Source: Echinostoma caproni
Taxonomy: Eukaryota > Platyhelminthes > Trematoda > Plagiorchiida > Echinostomatidae
Assembly: GCA_900618425.1 (NCBI GenBank)
Contig: UZAN01041642.1
Span: 29,224 to 46,154, forward strand
DNA: 16,931 nt
Direction: 5' to 3'
Shown: positions 9,677-16,931 of the stretch, piece after piece
How the letters are laid out: each line of letters opens with the position of its first letter
Numbering within the stretch: the first letter of the stretch is position 1
The notes under the pieces: model-generated
Told to the model about the DNA's origin: nothing
Databases searched by the model: none
The model's input: only the letters and a program-made list of their open reading frames with translations
Program-made: the position numbers and the translations under genes

Positions 9677-11594
9677 AACAGGGTTACGAGATGAGGTCTT
9701 CGATATCAGATTGTAACTGAATGTCATGAGAGAACTAGGGTTCTTACAAACTGATTTTTAGTGCATAAAGGGTGTTTTAGAGATGAATTTCCATCGCTTT
9801 AACCGCGAAAAGAGTGTGGAACATGACCTTTTTAGCTAAGTTTCGTGTGACCATTTAGGGAAACCGGAAACCCTTGTACCCATTGACTGTGTTATTCGCG
9901 TCATTCAAGTGTGTGATAATTGTCCTCGATCTCGTTTTTAATGTTTTATCCATGCATCTGGCATAACACTCTTCACTGTCATTAAATAGACATCTAACCG
10001 TTCGACACGCGAAACTTGGTCACAGTAGCAGGTGAAAAAATAAGCTCAAAATGAGGTTGTATACAATCCAACCATTCCTGTCCCTTTGTTCCCACTCCAG
10101 GTCGATGATACAGTGGAATCACTCTGGTTTGCAAAACTTATGTTTAAATAATCAAGTTGCTCTCAAATGCATTTCACCAAACTCTCAATGACATGTAATG
10201 TTTATCCTAATATGAAAGTTTTAAGGCAGTGAACGATAAACAATCTGCAGGCACGAAGTTAACACGAGTAATGAATGAGGTCCCAATGTATGGTGGACAT
10301 GGAAAGTAAGCTTGAACGGGATAAGCACAGTGGTCATAATGAATCAAGGGCATGGGCAGTAAATGCCAATAAGAGAAAGTGGGCAATGTGTGTGTGTAGA
10401 GCCATCTCATGATTATTGCGGTGGAGTGTTTAAAACTCATACCAATGTGGAAAACGTTTGAGATGTTATCTGAATTCACCGACATCCTAGTTTCATTCGG
10501 GCTCAATCAGAACTTGAATTAAGTGAATGAAACCCACAACCCAATCGATGGTCTCTTATCCACTCAGTTCAATAGCGATTGTCTGTTCGAGTCAGAAAAG
10601 CAGCTGACAGACAGATGATGCATTTCAGACAATGTTACACATAAGAAGGTTCAGGAATTATTGATAAGCGATTGACATGGGACTAAAAAGATTGATTACC
10701 ATAAATACCGGAATTAATCTGCGTCACTCGAACGAGATCAGCAATTTTTGTTAAAAGCAACGCTTTCTATCTTTTTCGGTATATGTTTCATGCAATGAAC
10801 GATGCACGGTAATGGACGACCATAGACTATCCACGTACAAACACTTCTTTATCGTAAATAAGGTGACGTGAAACATTGCCTATTATCATTGCACACACGC
10901 AGCATGGATGTTTTACAGGGGGCCGAGAGGAATATTCTGATCTTACAATGAAACCGGTCGTAGGTGAACGTCCTACAACAGATTGTACACGCTTGTTTGT
11001 ACACCATTTTTGCATAAGGCGTTATTTCAAAACAGTCTGAGGACTTTCGCGGTGAGCAACAGTCAGTATCGTTGATCTCTATGAATTTTTTCAAATGGAT
11101 TTGTAACGACACCCACCAAACCCACAATGAAAAACACATTAGCAAACGCGCTCAAGGTAGAAATTGTTAGCTTATCCATTATACCTTTTCGCAGTAATCT
11201 GAGTTTGGATTTTGTGTTAAATAAATTATGTTACGCTACTCTTTATAACGAGAAAGCGATTCCTAAGGTTGCTAACTGCCCTAGGATAAGCTAGATTCCC
11301 GATTCTCATCAACCCGGATATCGGCTTTCTACCTTACCACACCAATCAAACCGCTCTTTTCACAAGAATGTTTAGAGTGAGAATTCGATGATGTAAATGC
11401 TGCAATTAACGACAGTGTTTCCGTAAAGAATAAACTACGAAATCCAAGAAGTACTTTAAAATATACGGAAACATAGTTGATGAAGCGAAGTTTTGGTAAG
11501 CTGATTAGACTCCCCCCTCATAACCCCAGCTTCTAGACAAGTTAACTTATTCTCTGGAAATTATGTGGAATGGTTGTAGCTCGGGATGCGGATT
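9677..11594. other. Long stretch with no recognisable gene
   Basis: About 1.9 kb with no recognised element. Minus-strand frames of 99 codons (10506-10207) and 98 codons (11145-10849) show no family motif and are treated as chance. The last part, roughly 11530-11594, may belong to the repeat that contains the hammerhead-like hairpin, because a weak resemblance to copy A begins just upstream of the hairpin. Confidence 0.4.
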
Positions 11595-11730
11595 TTGGTG
11601 GAGGTGAGATCTCCGAGCTGGAAGTGTTGTTAGTAGACGTTCTCCGAAGCCGCACTGATGATGTTGCCTAGCTTGGCTACGAAACATCTGCGAACAACAC
11701 TTCCATCTCAGAGAACTCACCAACACTAAC
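11580..11730 (+). repeat. Copy B of the hammerhead-like dispersed repeat
   Basis: This is the better preserved of two copies; the other is at 1-163. The match is strongest from 11655 to 11727, and a looser match runs upstream to about 11580. The 5' side of copy B fits its own 3' side as a long inverted repeat. Copy A has lost most of that order in its 5' half while keeping a cleaner 3' arm. The repeat is non-coding: a 102-codon minus-strand frame across it (11855-11547) is a shadow. Its hairpin-ribozyme layout suggests the terminal repeat of a Penelope-like element, which is inference. Confidence 0.8.
11595..11729 (+). ncRNA. Hammerhead-ribozyme-like motif enclosed in a long stem
   Basis: Core: CUGAUGA at 11655-11661, stem II GUUGCC (11663-11668) with GGCUAC (11675-11680) around a 6-nt loop and one U-U mismatch, then GAAA (11681-11684) and a NUH-type triplet AUC (11686-11688). 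Inner stem I is CGCA (11651-11654) with UGCG (11689-11692), directly adjoining the core. The stem then continues as 11595-11631 against 11693-11729, pairing at 32 of 37 positions including one G-U. The 19 bases 11632-11650 form a one-sided bulge, as where hammerheads make loop contacts. Two faults stand out: an extra U at 11662 between core and stem II, and almost no stem III (a single A-U pair). Cleavage, if any, would follow C11688 and may need a dimer. The fold is seen; activity is not shown. Confidence 0.65.
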
Positions 11731-12730
11731 TTGTTCTCTAACCTCTGAAGTTCGAACATGGGCGGATCATAGTGAGAAAAAACAGTGATCTGGGAAACAA
11801 CAGCAGTCCAAGACGGATGACTATTGAAATGCCATGTGTGATCAAACTTGGTCAACTATAGTTGCAACTTAAGAATGCAGTGTGTACAATGGAAAAAGGC
11901 TGCATCTCATCGACATGTTAGTAAGATATATTACAGACGGGCTATGGTGGACGGACACAAATGGATTCACCAACAACTGTGTGCTCCATCACTAATAACA
12001 TTTCAGAGAATTTTTTTCATTTAATTCTATTAGTAACAATAAAATCAGGCTGCTACCAAAAAGGAATGCCCAATGCACTAGTAGAATCAAACTGAATGTT
12101 TTCCAGATACCAGAAAATCAAACCACTGGTCCAAACATCTTGCATCCTCCACTAATCTTCCCGAAAGAGGCTGAATTATTCAGTGTTAAAAATTAAATGA
12201 TTGTTGGGTTAATCGATCTGTATAATAAGTGGGACCGGCCAAGGTAGAAACAGATGAACATTATCTCTTGGCTTTTCAGTCTGCGCTTCATTTGAACTTT
12301 TCACGAAGAAATCCACTGTATAATTGAAATGAATCACATTTATTCTGACGATTATTTAGTTAACTCAATGAAAACCAAAAGGCCAACGATTATTTGAAGG
12401 TAAGAAACTACCTACTCATTAGTAGCATAATCATTGCATTATCCGACTGTAAAAAGAGAATGGAGCTCAGTAATGATCGTAATCTTCTCACTATTTAGTG
12501 ATTATCTCGTCCATGATGAAGGAATCCATTCAGTGATCACTAAAATACTGACCGTTATTGAAAATCACATCTACCTAGAATGAGTGCTGCAAGCACGCTG
12601 AAGAACTTATTACTTCCCCTTTGGGACATAGCGACTACAAAAACCCACCAGATGTACTAAGCTTTTTTATTCACTGAAACCGATATAACCCTTCGAACGG
12701 GAATTCTTTATACAAACCACTACCTTCAAA
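11731..12730. other. No recognisable gene
   Basis: About 1 kb of AT-rich sequence. It includes small palindromes such as CACTATTTAGTG (12487-12498) and AGTGATCACT (12532-12541), which are too short to interpret. No coding similarity was seen on either strand. Confidence 0.4.
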
Positions 12731-13575
12731 CTCTACAGCTGTTCCGGATCCACCTCGGCTGCAACTTGACATGGTATGATGACCTGCGTGTCTCCGTGAC
12801 CCTGCGAGTTATACAGGATGGCTCCTCACAGCAGCAGATTCGATCATGCCTAAACGGTCAACTGGTAGAGGCCAGACAAAGTTCAGTCTCACAGCTGCTT
12901 GGGCACCTCCTGGTTTCCTTTAATTATCCACGCTCTCCCGTAGGTAGGTCACTCCACCGATCAAACACGAGAGGAGCAATTTATCTAATAAACAACCATT
13001 GCTAGATGAACGTAGGAGCGGGGTACATGAGGCAACCTCCCGATAATGAAATATTCGCACTTCATTGAACAGCTACCNACAGCTACCACCCACCAAAGCT
13101 GGGCAGCCTCCAGCCAATAATGCTTTGCCCTTCCACGTTCCACTTGTATCATTGGGTGAATGAGACTAACGGCCAATCCCGAACGGTGGACCGACAATCA
13201 ACGCACCAACGAACAACATTGAACGGAAAACCAAAAGCGTTGCGTGACAGGTCTCTAAACGTTCATCCACGGGTGCTTCGCTCATTCTCCCTCGTTGGAT
13301 CTACGTCCCACTACCTTCCGGGCCAGAATTTTGAGCCAAAGGTTCCGGTTAGGGTTTCTAAAGAAAAACCCCTTTGTCGGTATGGGCTACCGCGAAGTAT
13401 GTCGTGGTCTTATGCATCCATTTGGAAAAGCCTTTCGCATGTGTCTAGTGCTTCCTCTCAATCTCAAATCTTAAGAAATGCCCCCTGTTTACACCATGCA
13501 TCAGATATTACTCAGCGTTTAACCAGTAAGAGCAGACAGTCGTAAGTTATAGGATCCTTGAAGCCAAAATTTCCT
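12731..13575 (+). other. Unassigned GC-richer stretch upstream of the RTE relic
   Basis: Open plus-strand frames of 79 codons (12766-13005) and 141 codons (13120-13545) lie here in the orientation of the RTE-like element that begins at about 13576. The base composition looks less AT-rich than the preceding kilobase, so this may be the element's 5' region or a small ORF1. No motif supports that: no zinc knuckle, coiled coil or RNA-binding signature is evident. A 10-base tandem duplication around an N at 13078 adds doubt about the assembly here. Confidence 0.3.
13069..13088. repeat. 10-base tandem duplication spanning an ambiguous base
   Basis: ACAGCTACCN (13069-13078) is followed at once by ACAGCTACCA (13079-13088). 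An N at the exact unit boundary suggests an assembly overlap that was not merged, as with the NNN-centred inverted repeat at 9347-9421. A real microduplication is possible. Confidence 0.8.
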
Positions 13576-13581
13576 TCTCAC

Positions 13582-14581
13582 ATGGCCTTGTTCAACGCCC
13601 GAACACCCTACCAGATCCGTCCACAAACTGCCTTGAAATATTCAATTTAGATGTATCTTGTGTCTCCAAAACATGCACACAAGACCCTACCTCGTTCTCA
13701 CGCTTCATCCGTCGTGTATTTGGCGATTCCTTATCCGAATCTCATTGTGTTGCTAAACTCGGAATTGTGCTGTTCCAAGGCTGAGCGCTCTCTTCTTGAG
13801 TGGATTCCAGTCGGTAGCCAACTATGTACGTCTCAACGATTTAGTAAGATGCAATAGCTACAGAACGAAGCATCGATGTTTGTATATTGTATCCGTGTGT
13901 GCACCGACTGATTGCAGTACGCCTTAAATCAAGGATGAATTCTACAAAGATTTCTCTCAACTACTCCAGAGTTCTTAGTCAACGAACATCGTGGTAGTCA
14001 CTGGAGACTTCAGTGCTCAAGTGGGATCCCTGGATGAATCAGAAAGGTTACTTGGGGGTTCACATGCAATCACAACTAACCGGACTGACAAAGGAGAACA
14101 CCTACTCCAACTGTGGGCTGACCACGGACTGCTCCTGTCAAGCAATAACTCCTCGCACAAGAAACGACACCATCTTACTGGGAACCACCCACCTCCTCAT
14201 ACGGAGGGACCCAAATGGAACACATCATCAGTTACCGCTGGAGGATGTCAATTGAAGACTGGCTCTCACTGTTCGATCCCTTGGGATACGGACCACGCTT
14301 TTCTACGAGCCAAGTTCTCCTTACCCCAGGTAAACGACCGCAATAAAGCTAACAGCAACGGATATCTACGATACAACATTAGCGACAGTGGCAAATCGGT
14401 ATTCAAACGGAGCTCTCCAAAAGCCTCTCAGTTCAACCGCCAGCCGAACACTGGAAGCAAATTAAAGAAGCCATGCAAATATCGACAAAAACAACCGCGG
14501 ACTCTGGTGCAGCCCCAAAACACAAACAATGGACCTCGGCTACCCTTTGGACGCCTGCATAACCCTCCCATCGGCGTTTAA
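13582..14581 (+). pseudogene. RTE-type endonuclease and linker, frameshifted relic
   Basis: Motifs appear in family order over several frames: NARTPYQIRPQTAL near 13597, LDVSCVSKT near 13650, AERSLLEWIPVGSQLC near 13780-13827, YIVSVCAPTDCS near 13883-13918, then IVVVTGDFSAQVG (13988-14026), NRTDKGEHLLQLWADHGL, and TDHAFLRAKFSL (14288-14323). In GDFNAQVG the usual Asn is Ser (14012-14014), a likely loss of a catalytic-loop residue. Asp and His of the terminal DH motif remain (14291-14296). A short out-of-frame piece, MEHIISYRWR near 14214-14243, supplies the expected DHI..S.RWR block and shows a local frameshift pair. Stops and shifts prevent expression. The open frame then runs to 14581 through the basic linker. 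Confidence 0.85.
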
Positions 14582-15317
14582 GGAACACGAGGCGGTGCAG
14601 CCATTTAGATCTTCAAATCGACGGACTGCGCGTGTCATGATATCAGGAGATCGTTCCCATTGATGGCGATAAGACGAATTTTTGTCCACTTTCACTAAGG
14701 TAATTGGATGACACTATTCCATAATGCTGGTAAGTTTTCACCTCTTTAAATGAACGAAAACAATTCTGCTTCCTAGAACGGTTCGAGGACGATAAGCAAC
14801 TGGGTTCTTTTATTTGGCACAATCATTTCTGGTTTAAGTTAGCCGGTATATTTGCTCAGATACTCGAGAACTTCACAACTATCCGGGGTTCTTCAAAATG
14901 GCTTCCTTTGCACCTCCCCCTCCCCTCCCGTGGCCTAAGGGTTCACATCAATTTCAACGTTGTATGATGGAAACGGACATTCGAGTACCTGCGGAAGCTT
15001 TCTGCGTAGAAACCGGACATCGATCGCAAAGAAAGTGGAATGAAAATCCAACGACAACAGCAACAGCGAGAGATCCGGACAGACGAAAAGCACTGTCTTA
15101 ACACTGGAATCGAATGAACTAATCTAATGAACTTCCTCCAATTGTAGCAATAAACAACCGCGTACACCTCTGGATGGTCATAAAGAGCGTACAAATAAGT
15201 GTTCATTAAAACAAATTCATCTGAACTTACAGACAGAATAGTGATTTCATTTATTGATCTATTGAAAACATTTCTTATTGAAAACATCATATAAAAGTTA
15301 CCACACTGAAACTGCAC
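14582..15317. other. Region where the RTE reverse transcriptase core should be
   Basis: Up to about 14730 traces of the RTE linker remain (IDGLRVS near 14620, TFTKVIG near 14690-14710). A Pro-rich FAPPPPLPWP stretch at about 14908-14937 could correspond to the W.AP block before the RT fingers, but this is weak. From about 15000 to 15317 nothing matches an RT. The AATAAA at 15149-15154 may be incidental. A 124-codon minus frame (15317-14943) has no recognised motif. Confidence 0.4.
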
Positions 15318-15847
15318 CTTGACGTGGTGTGTAACGTTTCGCTGAAGTTGAAAAGTCGCGTATACTGCTCCATTGTACGATCAGTTCTGCTTTATGGTTG
15401 TGAAACTTTGGATTTGCGGATAGAAGACACCCATCATTTAGCAGTTCTAGACAGTCGCTGCTTACGTAGTCTAGCCCAAGTGGGATGGAATGAGGGGGTT
15501 AGAAGTCAATCGTCGGGTGTTTTGGAATGCATCAAACAAGAACTCACCATCATGTAGAATTCAGCTCAATAGGCTCCGTTGGCTAGGACGCTTTGTGTAT
15601 GTCCGACGGTCGTCTAACGCAGCGCGCCTTATTCGCAGTGGCTGTTTCAGGCCGGAGAAAGCCACGTAGAGGCCAGCAAATGACCTGGAAACGAAGCATA
15701 AAGAAATGCACAGAGCAATTAGTTAGAGTAGGTGTCTCTCCGGATTGGGGTCCAAAAGACTCCGAAACCGCATGGTTGGAGACACTGAAGGTCATGGCTG
15801 CAAACCGACAGCAATGGCGATCATGCTATCATTTCTTATCTGACTAG
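15318..15847 (+). pseudogene. RTE-type ORF2 C-terminal region with one frameshift
   Basis: The first half, in the frame of 15318, reads DVVCNVSLKLKSRVYCS, then SVRSVLLYGCET-type sequence (here IVRSVLLYGCETLDLRIED) and LDSRCLRSLAQVGW, the diagnostic block after the RTE thumb. It ends at a stop at 15555-15557. The second half opens in another frame from about 15593: GRRKPRRGQQMTWKRSIKK, then VGVSPDWGPKDSETAWLETL and QQWRSCYHFLSD with a TAG at 15845-15847, which is the expected natural end of the ORF. One frameshift near 15557-15593 separates the halves. The ordered match over about 175 residues makes the assignment secure. The sudden start at 15318 marks a truncation or deletion junction. Confidence 0.9.
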
Positions 15848-15934
15848 AATGTTTGAAAACGTGTATGCACAGTTGAACTGTGTACTTTGTGTTGACCATT
15901 GAGGTCCGCTTCCTTTCTCCATTCCTAACGATAG
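15848..15934. other. RTE 3' flank and junction with the Penelope-like element
   Basis: These 87 bases separate the RTE stop codon from the first recognisable Penelope-like RT block. They probably hold the RTE 3' untranslated region and the 5'-truncation point of the PLE. No target-site duplication was identified. Confidence 0.4.
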
Positions 15935-15943
15935 ACCCGATCC

Positions 15944-16535
15944 CTGACTGATATCTTCATGGGAAACCTGGAGAATACAAAACTGCGGCAATGCATAAAG
16001 AGCACACTTCTACGGCCGTTACGTGGATGACACATTTGTCATACTGAATGACAGCGAAGAAGTACAAGTAATACTTAGAAAACTCAACTGCGCGCATTGG
16101 AATATTAAATTCACGGTGGAACTTAAATCCAAATCTTCCCTCCAGTTCCTGGATGTCAAATTGACAAGAAGAGAGGACGGATCTCTCATCAGATCCGTAT
16201 TTCACAAGTGGACATGCACGGGACAGTATCTTAATTTTCGAAGTTTCTTTCCAATACAACACAAACGATCGTTAGTGCATAGTTTATTCTCTAGAGCCAG
16301 GATAATCTGTTCCGGTGAAACGTTAGAGTTCGATGCTAGCTGCATATACACGGCCCTGTACGAAAGTGGATACCCTAAAAAGTTTATTTCAAAGTATGCA
16401 GCGCCGTTGAATAAACTAGAACAAAGTGACACCACCTCAAAAAAGGCTGTTTTTGTCACCATACCGTTCCGATGTGATCAAAATGATAGGCGGATATAGC
16501 GCAGGTTGAAATAAGCGATTGAAAGCACGTATAAC
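15944..16535 (+). pseudogene. Penelope-like reverse transcriptase, partial and frameshifted
   Basis: The frame at 15944 reads LTDIFMGNLEN, the ADIFM..LE block just before the catalytic motif. A shift near 15996-16010 leads to FYGRYVDDTFVI, where the YVDD box at 16020-16031 keeps both catalytic Asp residues. The open frame then runs to 16499 with HWNIKFTVE, LQFLDVKLTRREDGSL, SVFHKWTCTGQYLNF and the HKRSLVHSLFSRA block, all in PLE order. Stops at 16497-16499 and 16512-16514 interrupt the basic RRLK.AIEST stretch that leads into the linker. The RT fingers and motif A are missing because of 5' truncation. The palm is otherwise unusually well kept: about 160 codons without a stop. Confidence 0.92.
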
Positions 16536-16931
16536 GCTGCCTCCCTCATAAAACTGCACGACACGAAGAGAATGCTCATTGAATCCAATCTAAACAAACC
16601 TGACTCTTCAGTTACCTCCTCCTGTGTTTACCTATTTCAATGCTTTGCGGTAGTAAGTACGTCGGAAGAACCGAGAGGCGATTGCCTACCAGGATAGCAG
16701 TGCATGTACCGAAACATTTGGCGTCTAACGGGTCCAAGCTTCCGTCCAGTTCAATCGCCCGATATGAACTGGATTGCAAAGAATGTGACAAGCCTAGGGA
16801 CACCTTTCGTGTCTTGATCCGCCAGAAAGGTATCCGTCTACTACGGTTGGCTGAAGCGGCTGCCATTCGACGTTAAAAGCCCGATTTATGTAGACAAACC
16901 GCATTTGTGGCTAGCCTCGCTCTGCCCCCGC
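16515..16931 (+). pseudogene. Penelope-like linker and GIY-YIG endonuclease, frameshifted
   Basis: The linker includes YNAASLIKLHDTKRML and LNKPDSSVTSS. The GIY-YIG domain starts with CVYLFQC (16623-16643), where Y16629-16631 is the first motif Tyr. A one-base shift near 16641-16645 moves into the frame reading CGSKYVGRTERRLPTRI, whose YVG Tyr is at 16658-16660, with a candidate catalytic Arg in TRI (16691-16693), HVPKHL after it, and a candidate metal-binding Glu in LAEAAAI (16853-16855). Conserved Cys residues (C16641-16643 and CKEC near 16773-16785) fit the Cys-containing insert of PLE nucleases. The TAA at 16874-16876 replaces a sense codon, since similarity resumes directly after it. The nuclease motifs survive but cannot be expressed together with the RT. 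Confidence 0.9.

Larger units (their letters stand above)
13576..15847 (+). mobile_element. RTE-type non-LTR retrotransposon relic, RT core missing
   Basis: The 5' part encodes an RTE-type endonuclease (13582-14340) and the post-endonuclease linker (to about 14730). The 3' part encodes the conserved RTE C-terminus (15318-15847). RTE elements are abundant in schistosomes, where SR2 is the known example. Between about 14730 and 15317 I find no RT motif A, no (F/Y)ADD and no thumb block; a weak trace of the pre-RT region may extend to about 15000. The element thus looks internally deleted, or is two separate RTE insertions in the same orientation. Several frameshifts and stops mean it is dead. 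Its 5' end is unknown, and no 3' tandem repeat typical of RTE tails is obvious after 15847. Confidence 0.85.
15935..16931 (+). mobile_element. Penelope-like element, 5'-truncated, running off the window end
   Basis: Penelope-like elements encode a telomerase-related RT fused to a GIY-YIG endonuclease. The copy begins mid-RT with LTDIFMGNLEN (15944-15976), passes through YGRYVDDTFVI (16011-16043) and the rest of the RT, and ends with the GIY-YIG domain (about 16623-16876). Similarity continues past an in-frame TAA (16874-16876) with KPDLCRQTAFVASLALP to the window edge, so the 3' end lies outside. At least two frameshifts and three stops inactivate it. PLEs are known in schistosomes and are commonly 5'-truncated, as seen here. 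Their terminal repeats can carry hammerhead ribozymes, which links this element to the hairpin repeat at 11595-11729, though no ribozyme is seen inside this copy. Confidence 0.92.

Noticed and set aside
10207..10506. 99-codon minus-strand frame rich in Tyr, His and Pro
   Set aside because: No family match recognised and no promoter or splice context.
10849..11145. 98-codon minus-strand frame with several Cys residues
   Set aside because: Cys spacing does not fit a zinc-finger pattern; likely chance.
11547..11855. 102-codon minus-strand frame
   Set aside because: It is antisense to the hammerhead-like repeat and explained by it.
14898..15101. 67-codon Pro-rich plus frame as a host protein
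   Set aside because: It fits better as a decayed pre-RT segment of the surrounding RTE relic, and no start or splice context supports a gene.
1..16931. CRISPR array, bacterial operon or phage module
   Set aside because: No regularly spaced direct repeats, no ribosome-binding sites, and all recognisable coding traces are eukaryotic retroelements.

Overview
The window looks like a repeat-rich intergenic or intronic stretch of a digenean trematode genome, most likely a schistosome relative. No bacterial signals (operons, ribosome-binding sites, long intact ORFs) are visible. No convincing host exon was found on either strand. What can be recognised are decayed retroelements of three classes typical of flatworm genomes, two copies of a repeat with a hammerhead-ribozyme-like fold, and one tRNA-like sequence. 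The organism call is inference from these element families.

Layout. 1-163: a decayed copy of the hammerhead-like repeat. 524-606 (minus strand): a tRNA-like sequence, probably a tRNA-derived SINE head. 607-2815: no recognisable gene. 2816-3550: a minus-strand TATA plus AATAAA arrangement that might be an LTR (weak). About 3760-6446: a nearly full-length but dead CR1/Jockey-like non-LTR retrotransposon ORF2, with endonuclease, reverse transcriptase and C-terminal region spread over all three plus frames. About 6722-7003: a short piece of a second, different non-LTR reverse transcriptase. 7004-11594: unassigned sequence with two microsatellites and a perfect 36-bp inverted repeat around an NNN gap. 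11595-11729: the better copy of the hammerhead-like repeat, enclosed in a long hairpin. 11730-13575: no assigned feature. 13576-15847: an RTE-type retrotransposon relic with endonuclease and C-terminus but no visible RT catalytic core. 15935 to the window end: a 5'-truncated Penelope-like element (PLE) with its RT palm motif and GIY-YIG nuclease.

The three larger retroelements all lie on the plus strand and all carry frameshifts or stops, so none can make a full product. They are fossils and do not form a pathway. The most interesting signal is the hammerhead-like hairpin. Hammerhead ribozymes are established components of Penelope-like elements, and a PLE lies about 4 kb downstream, so the repeat may be a detached PLE end. 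The two copies support each other: both inner-stem mismatches of the downstream copy fall where the upstream copy has the base that would pair.
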